Notes: generated by a model from the letters alone, not told the origin. A stretch of DNA of 64,000 nucleotides from Halomonas sp. UBA3074 (GCF_002366715.1 NZ_DFBS01000012.1:88608-152607), one strand, 5' to 3'; positions 17,558 to 26,265 are shown, counted from the stretch's first letter. Made by a program: numbers and translations.

Positions 17558-18653
17558 GCGAGCCTCCCTTATTTTCAGCGGAAGGCGCTCGGTCATAATA
17601 GGCTTGTTCGCGATGGGCCTGCTGAACGGCTTCACGGGGCAGGATAAACTCTACATCACTGCTTTGCTCTCCCATCATCAGGGTGCGCGCCATCTCCTGG
17701 GCTGGCACGCCGTCGAATAGCACATGATTAAGCCCTTCCGCCAGCGGCATATAAACGCCCATCTCACTCGCTTTGGCGCATACCAGCTTAACGGTGTTTA
17801 CCCCTTCCGCCACTTGGCCAAGGGAGTCGATCGCTTCTTCAAGCGTGCGCCCCTCTCCCATCGCATAACCGACCCGGTAGTTACGTGAAAGGTTGGACGA
17901 ACAGGTAACGATCAAGTCTCCTACGCCTGCCAAGCCTAAAAAAGTCATCGGGTTAGCACCCTGAGCAACCGCAAAGCGGCTCATTTCAGCCAGCGCGCGG
18001 GTCATCAACATGCTGCGGGTGTTTTCACCCATTCCCAACGCTGCCGCCATACCGGCAGCAATGGCGTAAATATTTTTTAGTGCGCCCCCTAACTCGACAC
18101 CGTGGCGATCATCGCTGGCGTAAACGCGGAAATAGCGACAGCCCAGCGCTTGCTGTACGCGGGTACGGGTTAGCGGGTCAGCGCTGGCAATAACGGTGGC
18201 GGTTAACTGTTTATCAGCAATTTCGGAGGCAAGATTGGGCCCGGCAATAACGCCAATGTGGCTATAGCCGGTTTCTTGCTCGAGCACTTGGCTCATTAGC
18301 AAAAAACCGTCCTGCTCGATCCCTTTCGTGGTACTGACCAGAATTTGCTCGGGGGTCAACCACGCTTTTGCCGCCTGCACCACGCTGCGAAACGCCTTTG
18401 ATGGAATCGCGATCAGTACGAGCGACGCTTCAGCCAGCACGGCCTGCAGATCGGTAGAGGCTTCCACCGCTGGGTTCATTGCGTAATGAGGAAGATAGCG
18501 ACCGTTGCGGTGCTCGTGATTGATTTGCGCGACCAGCGTCTCGTCACGCATCCACTGACGGACGTGGGCGCCATTATCGGCGGCAATACTCGCCAATGCC
18601 GTACCGAAACTACCGCCCCCGAGTACGGCGACCTTGATTTGCTGCTCAGCCAT
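17550..18653 (-). CDS. gpsA: NAD(P)-dependent glycerol-3-phosphate dehydrogenase
   Basis: A 367-residue enzyme that makes sn-glycerol 3-phosphate for phospholipid synthesis. The N-terminal dinucleotide fold shows VLGGGSFGTALA at about residues 10-21. The catalytic region has GALKNIYAIAAGMAAALGMG and the anion-binding SNLSRNYRVGYAMGEG. The family is normally about 330-340 residues. Here a polar tail of about 25 residues (ending SAENKGGSHG) extends beyond the core and overlaps the sixA start. ATG 18653 has an AGGA ribosome binding site. Confidence 0.96.
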   Translation of the reverse strand: MAEQQIKVAVLGGGSFGTALASIAADNGAHVRQWMRDETLVAQINHEHRNGRYLPHYAMNPAVEASTDLQAVLAEASLVLIAIPSKAFRSVVQAAKAWLTPEQILVSTTKGIEQDGFLLMSQVLEQETGYSHIGVIAGPNLASEIADKQLTATVIASADPLTRTRVQQALGCRYFRVYASDDRHGVELGGALKNIYAIAAGMAAALGMGENTRSMLMTRALAEMSRFAVAQGANPMTFLGLAGVGDLIVTCSSNLSRNYRVGYAMGEGRTLEEAIDSLGQVAEGVNTVKLVCAKASEMGVYMPLAEGLNHVLFDGVPAQEMARTLMMGEQSSDVEFILPREAVQQAHREQAYYDRAPSAENKGGSHG

Positions 18654-18712
18654 GATGGTGTCCTAAAAAGTCTCGCAGAACGTGCACGCCCACTCTATCA
18701 AAACTCGCCTGC

Positions 18713-18752
18713 TAAAACAGACGGCCCGCCTGGGTAACCAAACGGGCCGTCT
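18713..18752 (-). terminator. Intrinsic terminator of htpG
   Basis: A perfect 10-bp stem AGACGGCCCG / CGGGCCGTCT (18719-18728 and 18743-18752) encloses a 14-base loop. Read on the minus strand it is followed within two bases by TTTT. It lies between the htpG stop and the gpsA start, so it ends htpG transcripts. Confidence 0.75.
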
Positions 18753-18785
18753 TGGACGCTGATAAAGGTGAGCGTCTATTACTAA

Positions 18786-18813
18786 CGCCTAAGTAATAGC
18801 GCCTAAGTAATAG
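18786..18813. repeat. 14-bp tandem duplication downstream of htpG
   Basis: Two exact copies of CGCCTAAGTAATAG (18786-18799 and 18800-18813) are followed by a degenerate third (CAACTAAGTG...). They sit between the htpG stop and its terminator and are non-coding. This is most likely replication slippage. Confidence 0.8.
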
Positions 18814-18833
18814 CAACTAAGTGTAAAAACCTA

Positions 18834-20738
18834 CTAAGCGGTCAACACACTGTTAAGGCGCTTCACGTAGGCGGCGGGATCATCCAAATGACCGCCTTCA
18901 GCGATGATGGCTTGATCCAGCAGAATGTAGGAGAGCTGCGTGAACAGATCACCTTCAGCACCTTCCAAGCGGGTCACGAGTGCATGGCTGGGGTTCAGCT
19001 CAAGAATCGGCTTCACCTCCGGCAACGGCTGACCCGCCGCTTCCATAATGCGTCGCATTTGATAGCCCATTTCGTGTTCTGGCAATACCACACAAGCCGG
19101 CGAATCGGTCAGTCGATGGGTGATTTTCACTTCCTGCACCCCGTCACCGAGCGCCTCTTTAACACGCTTGACCAGATCCTCTTTGGCCTTAGCCGTCTCT
19201 TCCTGGGCTTTCTTCTCTTCTTCGTCTTCGACATCGCCCAAGTCCAGCTCGCCCTTGGCCACGTCGGCAAAGGTTTTACCGTCAAACTCGGTGAGGTGGC
19301 TCATTAGCCAGTCGTCAATACGATCCGACAGCAGAAGGACTTCGATGCCTTTTTTACGGAAGATCTCTAGGTGCGGGCTGTTTTTAGCCGCATTGAAGCT
19401 ATCCGCCACCACGTAATAGATTTTCTTCTGGCCTTCTTTCATGCGCTCGACGTAGTCAGCCAGCGCATGTTCCTGGGTAGCCGTATCGGTGTGAGTCGAT
19501 GCAAAGCGCAGCAAACCAGCGATTTTTTCACGGTTAGATGGGTCTTCGCCCGGCCCTTCTTTCAATACGCTACCAAAGGTATTCCAGAAGGTTTGATACT
19601 GCTCTTTATCCTTGGCGAGTTTCTTGAGCATGTCCAAGCCACGCTTGGTAAGCGCCGACTTGATTTTTTCGACATTGGGATCCTGCTGAAGCAGCTCACG
19701 AGAAACGTTGAGTGACAGCTCACGGGTATCCAGCACACCTTTGATAAAGCGCAGATAAAGCGGCAAGAACTGCTCGGCATCATCCATGATAAAGACACGC
19801 TGAACGTAGAGCTTCACCCCGCGCGCCCCGTCACGGTCGAACATATCGAACGGTGCGCGGCCAGGCACATACAGCAAGCTGGTGTACTCAAGCTTGCCTT
19901 CGACCTTGTTGTGGCTCCAGGTTAACGGATCGGAGAAATCGTGGGCAACGTGCTTGTAGAATGCCTTGTACTCGTCCTCGGAAACCTCACTCTTGGGGCG
20001 CGACCAAAGGGCTGTGGCCTCATTAACGGTTTCCCAGGTCGTTACTTCACTGCCTTCAATACTGTTGCCTTCGTCGTCCTTCGCCGTTTCGGTTTTCGGC
20101 ATACGCACGGGCACTTCGATGTGGTCCGAGTATTTGCGAACCAGCCCCTGGAGACGGTAATCATCGGCGAACTCTTTAGCGTCCTCTTTCAGATGCAGGG
20201 TAATTTCGGTGCCGTGCTGGGCACGCTCGATATCGGCAACGGTAAATTCGCCTTCCCCTTTTGAGCGCCATTCAACGCCTTCATTTGCCTCGGAACCTGC
20301 TTTACGGGTACGCACGGCAATTTCGTCAGCAACAATAAAGCCCGAGTAGAAACCCACACCAAACTGGCCGATGAGCTTGGCATCTTTTTGCTGCTCGCCA
20401 GAAAGTTGCTTGAGGAACTCAGCCGTCCCTGAACGCGCGATCGTGCCTAAGTTAGCGATCACATCCTCGCGGTTCATGCCTACACCGTTGTCACGCAGGG
20501 TGATAGTGTTGGCGTCACGGTCATGCTCAATTTCGATACGCAGCTCACTGTCACCTTCGTAGAGCGCATCGTTATCAAGTGCCGCGTAGCGCAGCTTGTC
20601 GCAGGCATCGGCGGCGTTTGAGATAAGTTCGCGTAAAAAAATCTCCCGATTGGAATACAGGGAGTGAATCATTAAATTTAGGAGCTGCTTAACTTCCGTT
20701 TGAAAGCCAAGTGTTTCTTCGTGGGTAGCAGTAGTCAT
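18834..20738 (-). CDS. htpG: Molecular chaperone HtpG (Hsp90)
   Basis: A 634-residue Hsp90 protein. The N-terminal GHKL ATPase domain shows ELISNAADACDKLRY, LRDNGVGMNREDVIANLGTI and GQFGVGFYSGFIVAD. The middle domain has the LYVQRVFIMDD and SLNVSRELLQQD segments. The C-terminal dimerisation domain is complete. It is a monocistronic heat-shock gene: a near-consensus sigma-32 promoter lies at 20820-20847 and a terminator at 18713-18752. The charged linker (GDVEDEEEKKAQEETAKAKE) is acidic and lysine rich. Confidence 0.98.
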   Translation of the reverse strand: MTTATHEETLGFQTEVKQLLNLMIHSLYSNREIFLRELISNAADACDKLRYAALDNDALYEGDSELRIEIEHDRDANTITLRDNGVGMNREDVIANLGTIARSGTAEFLKQLSGEQQKDAKLIGQFGVGFYSGFIVADEIAVRTRKAGSEANEGVEWRSKGEGEFTVADIERAQHGTEITLHLKEDAKEFADDYRLQGLVRKYSDHIEVPVRMPKTETAKDDEGNSIEGSEVTTWETVNEATALWSRPKSEVSEDEYKAFYKHVAHDFSDPLTWSHNKVEGKLEYTSLLYVPGRAPFDMFDRDGARGVKLYVQRVFIMDDAEQFLPLYLRFIKGVLDTRELSLNVSRELLQQDPNVEKIKSALTKRGLDMLKKLAKDKEQYQTFWNTFGSVLKEGPGEDPSNREKIAGLLRFASTHTDTATQEHALADYVERMKEGQKKIYYVVADSFNAAKNSPHLEIFRKKGIEVLLLSDRIDDWLMSHLTEFDGKTFADVAKGELDLGDVEDEEEKKAQEETAKAKEDLVKRVKEALGDGVQEVKITHRLTDSPACVVLPEHEMGYQMRRIMEAAGQPLPEVKPILELNPSHALVTRLEGAEGDLFTQLSYILLDQAIIAEGGHLDDPAAYVKRLNSVLTA

Positions 20739-20819
20739 GCGCTTAGCCCTTATGGATCACGTTGAGTCACTTGCCTCTGCCGACAAATCAGCAGAGACAT
20801 AATAGGTTTCGTGGATCAG

Positions 20820-20847
20820 ATATGGGGATAAGCTGCGCTTTTTCAAG
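20820..20847 (-). promoter_or_regulatory. Sigma-32 heat-shock promoter of htpG
   Basis: Read on the minus strand, CTTGAAA (20841-20847), 13 bases, then CCCCATAT (20820-20827) matches the E. coli sigma-32 consensus CTTGAAA-N(11-15)-CCCCATnT at every position. It lies about 80 bases upstream of the htpG ATG, so htpG should belong to the RpoH regulon. Confidence 0.88.
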
Positions 20848-20874
20848 CAGCTGAGAGCAAGAAACAGCGGAGGT

Positions 20875-21207
20875 TCAAGAAGGCGTTACATCAGGGTCGT
20901 TATATTTCCATGCACGATAGCCTTCCAGGCGCAGATCGATTCGATTTAGCAGCCAGCCAACAATCAGCACATCGTCTACCACGCCGATCAGCATGAGAAA
21001 ATCCGGTATCAAGTCAAACGGCAGTACCAAATAGCCCAGCGCTAGGGCCATCATGCCAAATGCCGACCAGGGAATGGGGCGAAAATCGCCGCGTACCACG
21101 TCACGCGTCATGGGTATAAACAGTTTCAACGCACGCACGATACGTTTTGTCGCCCAAACGCGGGATTTGAGTCGACGCAGGAACCACCAAGTGGATAATG
21201 GGGCCAT
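20875..21207 (-). CDS. DUF1232 (YkvA-like) small membrane protein
   Basis: A 110-residue protein with the DUF1232 core LPFDLIPDFLMLIGVVDD at about residues 62-79, preceded by a hydrophobic helix (AFGMMALALGYLV). The N-terminus is strongly basic (FLRRLKSRVWATKRIVRALK). Function in the family is unknown. GGAGGA precedes ATG 21207. It stands alone between htpG upstream signals and the divergent slt. It is not obviously part of the heat-shock unit, because the htpG promoter lies downstream of its stop. Confidence 0.85.
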   Translation of the reverse strand: MAPLSTWWFLRRLKSRVWATKRIVRALKLFIPMTRDVVRGDFRPIPWSAFGMMALALGYLVLPFDLIPDFLMLIGVVDDVLIVGWLLNRIDLRLEGYRAWKYNDPDVTPS

Positions 21208-21344
21208 TGTAATTAAATCCTCCGAGTATTTGGGCAGTCAGATTATGGTTATTTACATTCGTTCAGTATAGCGGACACTCGATATTGACTCTGAGCCGCT
21301 TCCGCTGCGCTCAAATAGCATCACCTTGATAGAGAGAGAGCACC

Positions 21345-23294
21345 ATGTTGGTTTCACCCTTTCGACGTACCGCTCGCCTGCTATGTTCTGCTCTGCTGGT
21401 GGGGATACCCGCGTTTTCATGGGCTGCCTCAGACAGCGAATTACGCGATGCCCTGGCTGCCGCCAGAGAGCAGCAATGGGAGCAGGTAGACACTCGCTCG
21501 GTAGAAAGCCATCCGCTGCGGGGCTATGTGGAGTATCACCGGTTACGTGGGCAACTGCCTCATCTTTCCGCTGACGCCATCAATGACTATATCAATCAGT
21601 ACGCTGACTCTCCACTGGCGGGCTGGATGCGCGGGCAAGCCATTGCCAAGTTTGGGCATGCTGGGCGTTACAACGACTTGTTGGCGGTAGCTGACGGCGA
21701 GCCTGCTGGCACAGCGCGGCAGTGCTACTACTATACGGCGCTGCTTGGTACACAGCCTCAGTTAGCCAGTGAAGCGGGCCTTGAACTGTGGCTTACGGGT
21801 AGCTCTCAGCCCGATGCCTGCGACCCCCTATTTGATCGCCTGCGGGGGAATGGCACTATTGATGCCGCCGCTATTTGGGAGCGCAAAATGCTGGCGTGGC
21901 AGGCCGGAGAAACGCGTCTTTCAAATTATCTGGGCGGGCTATTAGACGGCCAGTGGCAAACCGCACTGGACACCGTGGAGAGCGCTACCAACAATCCACG
22001 AGCCATTGCCCAAGCACCCACCTGCCTAGGGCCTGAGTGTGCGGCCACCGCTAGCTTTTATCAGGCTGCCATGCAGCGTTTTACGCGTGACGATACAGCC
22101 GCCGCATTTGCCACTTGGCAAGCACTGTCTCCCCGTCTCAACCTCTTGCCCAGCGACCGCGCTGCGATCGAGGAAGAGCTGGCGTTCTATGCACTGGTGC
22201 GCGACGTACCGGGCACCCTTAGCTGGATTGACAGCGTACTGCCAACGCTTGAGAGCGAGCGTGTATCAGAGCTGCGTGTGCGCCATGCGCTGGCGAATCG
22301 TGATTGGAATGGTGTACTCCATTGGATTGCCGAAATGCCGGTGGAGCAGCAAGAAAATAGTCGCTGGCAGTACTGGCTAGGGCGAGCAAACGCCCAGCTT
22401 GGCAATCATGCAGCCGCCGAGGAACGCTACCAGCAGGCAGCGACAGACCGCAGTTTTTACGGCTTTGCAGCCGCCGAAAAACTCGGCCAGCCCTATCAGT
22501 TGAATATGGAACGCAATCATTTCGATGAAGCCTCACGGCAACGGATCGCGCAATTACCCGCCGTTCAACGCACCGAGGCATTGCTTCGTATTGGGGAGGA
22601 CGGCCTAGCCAATAGCGAGTGGTTAAACGCCGTGCAGAGCGGCACGCCGCAACAAGCTCGTGCGTTAGCCGACTATGCTGCTCAACAGCAGTGGCATGCT
22701 CGTCTGGTGCAAACCACCATTGCTGCCGAGATGTGGGATGCCCTGGATTGGCGTTTCCCTCAGGCTTACTACGATAGCTTTCAGCATTGGGGGCAACTCA
22801 CTGGCGTCGATCCTTACCTGCTAATGGCCATTGCCCGTCGGGAAAGCGCGTACAACCCTAACGCCCTTTCACCCGCCGGCGCACGGGGCTTGATGCAACT
22901 AATGCCAGGCACGGCTAGCCAAGTCAGCCGTGAACTGGGCATCAGCGATCCTGGCCCCTATGGCGTGTTAGATACGGCGCTCAATATTCGCCTGGGAAGC
23001 ACCTATTTGCGCGACAAGTTACGGCGCTACCAAGGAAATCGTCTGGCAGCCGCTGCTGCCTATAATGCGGGCCCTGGACGTGTTGACCAGTGGTTGGGCG
23101 ATGGCGTAGAGGCGTTTGATCTATTCGTGGAAAGCATCCCTTTCCGCGAAACGCGGGACTATGTACAAGCAGTGCTTAGCTATCGGGTGATTTACGAGAG
23201 CCTTGCCAACGGGGGCAGTAGTGAAGGCGTTTCGCTACTAAGCGAAAACGAGCAGCAGGTGCGCTATGACCGGGCCCTGCTCGCTCGCCGGTAA
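21345..23294 (+). CDS. slt: Soluble lytic murein transglycosylase
   Basis: A 649-residue periplasmic enzyme. A signal peptide ends near residue 28 (LLVGIPAFSWAA). The long helical U-shaped superhelix occupies about residues 30-470. The C-terminal lysozyme-like domain has the catalytic glutamate Glu500 in IARRESAYNPNALSPAGARG, then GLMQLMPGTA and AAAYNAGPGRVDQWL. It cleaves peptidoglycan to 1,6-anhydromuropeptides for recycling. The start has a purine-rich site (AGAGAGAG) just upstream. Its stop faces the LysE-type gene across a 34-base gap. Confidence 0.95.
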   Translation: MLVSPFRRTARLLCSALLVGIPAFSWAASDSELRDALAAAREQQWEQVDTRSVESHPLRGYVEYHRLRGQLPHLSADAINDYINQYADSPLAGWMRGQAIAKFGHAGRYNDLLAVADGEPAGTARQCYYYTALLGTQPQLASEAGLELWLTGSSQPDACDPLFDRLRGNGTIDAAAIWERKMLAWQAGETRLSNYLGGLLDGQWQTALDTVESATNNPRAIAQAPTCLGPECAATASFYQAAMQRFTRDDTAAAFATWQALSPRLNLLPSDRAAIEEELAFYALVRDVPGTLSWIDSVLPTLESERVSELRVRHALANRDWNGVLHWIAEMPVEQQENSRWQYWLGRANAQLGNHAAAEERYQQAATDRSFYGFAAAEKLGQPYQLNMERNHFDEASRQRIAQLPAVQRTEALLRIGEDGLANSEWLNAVQSGTPQQARALADYAAQQQWHARLVQTTIAAEMWDALDWRFPQAYYDSFQHWGQLTGVDPYLLMAIARRESAYNPNALSPAGARGLMQLMPGTASQVSRELGISDPGPYGVLDTALNIRLGSTYLRDKLRRYQGNRLAAAAAYNAGPGRVDQWLGDGVEAFDLFVESIPFRETRDYVQAVLSYRVIYESLANGGSSEGVSLLSENEQQVRYDRALLARR

Positions 23295-23318
23295 ACAACC
23301 TTTGATCTCCCGCTCCCC

Positions 23319-23342
23319 AGCGCCCGATTTAGATCGGGCGCT
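23319..23342. terminator. Hairpin between slt and the LysE-type gene
   Basis: A perfect 10-bp inverted repeat AGCGCCCGAT / ATCGGGCGCT (23319-23328, 23333-23342) has a 4-base loop. It straddles the stop codon of the convergent LysE-type gene. Neither side has a run of T residues, so it may be a weak bidirectional terminator or an mRNA 3'-end stabiliser. Confidence 0.45.
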
Positions 23343-23985
23343 GTGTTAATGCCAGACGAATACCAAACACCACTAATACGGCCCCCGTGGCAGCGTTCAA
23401 CGTTTGCGCGAAGCGTGCATTAGCAAGCCACTTACCGGCACTTCCCACCATCATGACTACACTGATCTGCCAAATATTCGCAATGATGAAGTGCACACCG
23501 GCAAGCCAGAGCGATTTCAGTAAAGCAGGATCGCCAGGCGCGATGAACTGAGGCAGAAAAGCCATATAGAACACCACCGTTTTGGGGTTCAACACATTGG
23601 AAAGAAAGCCCTCTTTGATCGGCTGCCAGCGAGAAACGCTTGGAGCGTTGCTGCTCACGCCGCCAATGGGGAGCGCCTGCCCTCTTCGTGCTGCTAGCAA
23701 ACTGGTAATGCCTAGCCAAATCAAGTAAGCGGCGCCCACCAGTTTCAGCATATGAAAGGCCCAGGCGGATTGCAGCAGAATGAGCGAGATACCTAGTGCT
23801 GAAATAGTGGCATGGACAAATAGCCCACAGCAGATAGCCACACTGGTGGTAACACCATCGCGCACGCCTCCACGCGCCGTGTTGCGAATGACTAACAGCG
23901 TATCCACGCCAGGGCTAATCGTTAATAGCGTGATAGCCAATAGGAAGGATAGAAACTGTGCATCGATAAAACCTAGCTGCATCAT
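23329..23985 (-). CDS. LysE/RhtB-family amino-acid exporter
   Basis: A 218-residue membrane protein with about six hydrophobic segments. The N-terminal ITLLTISPGVDTLLVIRNTARGG is the classic RhtB/LysE signature (SPGPd in most members). Also typical are AAYLIWLGITSLLAA and GFLSNVLNPKTVVFYMAFLPQF. The family exports amino acids or derivatives such as homoserine, threonine or leucine; the substrate cannot be told from sequence. The ATG at 23985 has a weak GTAGG site. Confidence 0.9.
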   Translation of the reverse strand: MMQLGFIDAQFLSFLLAITLLTISPGVDTLLVIRNTARGGVRDGVTTSVAICCGLFVHATISALGISLILLQSAWAFHMLKLVGAAYLIWLGITSLLAARRGQALPIGGVSSNAPSVSRWQPIKEGFLSNVLNPKTVVFYMAFLPQFIAPGDPALLKSLWLAGVHFIIANIWQISVVMMVGSAGKWLANARFAQTLNAATGAVLVVFGIRLALTQRPI

Positions 23986-24120
23986 AGAAACCTACTCATC
24001 TTGAAATAAAAAATCTTAGGAATGACGCTGGACGACAGCGGAGTTTACATCTAGAGTGATTGTAGCGGGCGGACAATAGAGTTTCCCGTTTGAATATTAA
24101 GCACGTTAAGGAAATAGAAA

Positions 24121-24324
24121 ATGGCAACTGGCACAGTTAAGTGGTTCAACGATACTAAAGGCTTCGGCTTCATCTCTCCTGATGACGGCGGAGACGATCT
24201 GTTCGCCCACTTCTCCGAAATTCAAGCTGAAGGCTTCAAGACCCTGCAAGACGGTCAAAAAGTCAGCTTTGAAGTGACTCAGGGTAAAAAAGGCCTTCAG
24301 GCTTCCAACATCCGCCCAGCTTAA
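24121..24324 (+). CDS. Cold-shock domain protein (CspA family)
   Basis: A 67-residue single cold-shock domain. RNP1 is KGFGFIS (about residues 14-20) and RNP2 is LFAHFS (about 29-34). It begins with the invariant MATGTVKWFNDTKGFGFI. The family binds single-stranded RNA and DNA as an RNA chaperone. AAGGAAAT lies just upstream of the ATG. The gene is monocistronic with a strong terminator 17 bases after the stop. Cold induction cannot be judged, as the upstream region is only about 135 bases and shows no recognisable cold-box. Confidence 0.95.
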   Translation: MATGTVKWFNDTKGFGFISPDDGGDDLFAHFSEIQAEGFKTLQDGQKVSFEVTQGKKGLQASNIRPA

Positions 24325-24340
24325 TTGCTAACGGATGGAC

Positions 24341-24367
24341 AAAGGCCCGCACATGCGGGCCTTTTTT
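24341..24367 (+). terminator. Intrinsic terminator of the csp gene
   Basis: A 10-bp stem AAAGGCCCGC / GCGGGCCTTT (24341-24350, 24355-24364) with an ACAT loop runs into TTTTTT. The A-rich left arm means it could also act on minus-strand transcripts of the convergent lipoprotein gene. Confidence 0.9.
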
Positions 24368-24422
24368 ATGGCTGATGTTTAACCGCCGGTAGCACAGAGC
24401 CACCCCTTTACTCCTCACGGTT

Positions 24423-25193
24423 TTACTCGTCACGGTCTGGGTTGGCAGCTTGGTTATCGGTACGGGTATCGAGCTCATTCTCGTTATCCGATTCGATCGC
24501 TGGCCCTGTCTCCGCCTCACGGCTCTCGAGCTCCTGAAACTGCTCTTCCAGATTCTGCTGCGCTTCTTCAAAGCGACGCTCTGTATCTTCGATCAATGCC
24601 TCGACATCGGTTGCCTCTCGGTTATCCTCCAAGGGCGTCCTTTCTGGCAGGCTGCTGTTTTCATCGAAACTCGCGGAGAAGTCTTCGCTCTCCATCGGCT
24701 CTAAAGTGGGTGCCTGTTGTTCTATCTCTTGAAACTGCTCTTCAAGACGCTGCTCTGCCTCTTCAAAACGGCGTTCAGTTTCAGCAATCATCTCATCAAC
24801 GTCTGAGCGAGTGGCCTCCCCCGGCATAGCGCTCTCTTCATCTAGCACCTCATCAGGGTCGGCGGCAAGCGTGTCCTCTTCGGCATCTACCGTGGCTGCA
24901 TCATCCGCGGAATTAGCGCCATTGGGGCTCTCGCTTCCTTCACGCATCGCTTCCGCTTGTTCAAGCTCTTCAGCGGCTTGCTGTGCTTCAAGATCATCCT
25001 CTACCTGCTCGGGGCTATCCATTTCTGCCGCGTTTTCCGCCGCTTCGGGCGACTCGTCGTCACGCACTGCCTCATCATCCGTTACCTCAGAATTATCTTC
25101 TGGAGCCACGGTGGGGTCTTCCTGGGAGTCACCGCAGGCACTCAGCAACAGTGCCATGGCAGCAACGACAGGTACCCAAACACGATTGGCCAT
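24423..25193 (-). CDS. Acidic lipoprotein with duplicated coiled-coil segment (unknown function)
   Basis: A 256-residue protein I do not recognise. It has a lipoprotein signal peptide with lipobox LSAC and modifiable Cys20, so it is probably membrane anchored. Everything after it is extremely acidic and low in complexity. Two 30-residue segments, 131-160 and 196-225, are near copies: both contain ERRFEEA, then LEEQFQE, and are predicted amphipathic coiled coils. The rest is probably disordered. GGAGAG precedes ATG 25193. It lies 63 bases downstream of the lipid-kinase gene and converges on csp. The high acidity fits a halophile's surface proteins. Confidence 0.8.
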   Translation of the reverse strand: MANRVWVPVVAAMALLLSACGDSQEDPTVAPEDNSEVTDDEAVRDDESPEAAENAAEMDSPEQVEDDLEAQQAAEELEQAEAMREGSESPNGANSADDAATVDAEEDTLAADPDEVLDEESAMPGEATRSDVDEMIAETERRFEEAEQRLEEQFQEIEQQAPTLEPMESEDFSASFDENSSLPERTPLEDNREATDVEALIEDTERRFEEAQQNLEEQFQELESREAETGPAIESDNENELDTRTDNQAANPDRDE

Positions 25194-25256
25194 TCGATAC
25201 TCTCCTTGAAAAAAACGCTTAAAAGCTGAACAAATACGGCTAATGCTTATATACCG

Positions 25257-26216
25257 CTAAGGCTTGCTGGAGGGGGTGAGCAAAGGGCAATCCTCAGGTA
25301 ACAGCACTCGCAGGGCAAGCGGCACCACTTCGGCACAAAAATGGTCGTAACAGCGCGCCTCGCCATCCAGCGTCAAGGGCCAGGGTGAGTCGCCCGCCTG
25401 AGTTGTCACCTTCAATTGCGTGGTGGTGAAATAACGCACAAACCGGCCTTCATAAGGAAAGCTTTGCAGCTCGCTAATCAACTTGGTGAGTTCTGTCACC
25501 GAGCTGAAGTCCTTCACCAACAGCACGTCCAAGCGGCCGTCATCTAGCTTCGCTCTCGGCCCCAGCACTTGCCCGCCGCCTGACTGACGGCCATTGCCCA
25601 GCGCCAACAGTAATAACGATGCACTCTCTTCTTTTTCATCCCAGTGCAGCGTGCCACGATAGCTGCGGTGACGCCATGCCTTGAGGGCCCCCATCAATGA
25701 GTACGCTCCCCCGCCCAATAATCGCTTTAGGGTTTTCGGGGTTGAAGAGGTAATTTCGGCACCAAACCCTCCGGTGGTCATATTAATATAGTAGCTGGTA
25801 GACGACTCTTCTTTAGCACCCGCCGTCACGCGGACCACGTCAATGGGATAAGCACGTAGTGTTCTGGCAGCTGCCAAGGCTGCCCCGGGTTCTAACGGCA
25901 GCCCAACGGAGGTGGCAAAATCGTTGGCACTGCCTAATGGCACAATGCCTAACACGGGGCGTCGATCATGGGGCAAGCGCATCAGCCCATTCATGACTTC
26001 ACTCACCGTGCCATCACCACCGCAGGCAATGACATGAGTGATCCCCATAGCATCTGACAACTCAGCAATATCAGCAGCGTCGCCTCCCTCCCAGGTAGCG
26101 CGAACCGTAATTTGCATCCCTGCTTGGCGCTGTTCATTGACTGCTTCACGCAATGCCGGATTGCCGGCAGATTTACCATTGATGATAAGTAAATAGTGTT
26201 GCTGAGAGTCTGTCAC
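25257..26216 (-). CDS. YegS/DagK-like lipid kinase
   Basis: A 319-residue diacylglycerol-kinase-fold enzyme. The nucleotide-binding GGDGT lies at residues 66-70 within IACGGDGTVSEVMNGL, followed by LGIVPLGSANDFATSVGLP. The C-terminal half has the beta-sandwich ending in LTLDGEARCYDHFCAEVVPLALRVL. YegS-type enzymes phosphorylate phosphatidylglycerol or diacylglycerol in vitro. The start is GTG 26216 with an AAGGAAAGGA site upstream. It lies 86 bases downstream of pepN, with a 15-bp tandem repeat in the gap. Confidence 0.88.
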   Translation of the reverse strand: MTDSQQHYLLIINGKSAGNPALREAVNEQRQAGMQITVRATWEGGDAADIAELSDAMGITHVIACGGDGTVSEVMNGLMRLPHDRRPVLGIVPLGSANDFATSVGLPLEPGAALAAARTLRAYPIDVVRVTAGAKEESSTSYYINMTTGGFGAEITSSTPKTLKRLLGGGAYSLMGALKAWRHRSYRGTLHWDEKEESASLLLLALGNGRQSGGGQVLGPRAKLDDGRLDVLLVKDFSSVTELTKLISELQSFPYEGRFVRYFTTTQLKVTTQAGDSPWPLTLDGEARCYDHFCAEVVPLALRVLLPEDCPLLTPSSKP

Positions 26217-26265
26217 CGTTGTTATTCCTTTCCTTGGTTAACTGCTTTTTCCCACTATGCCTCTA

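Noticed and set aside
24001..24120. Cold-shock 5' leader structure before the csp gene
   Set aside because: The leader is short and no cold-box or long conserved UTR could be recognised, so cold regulation is not claimed.
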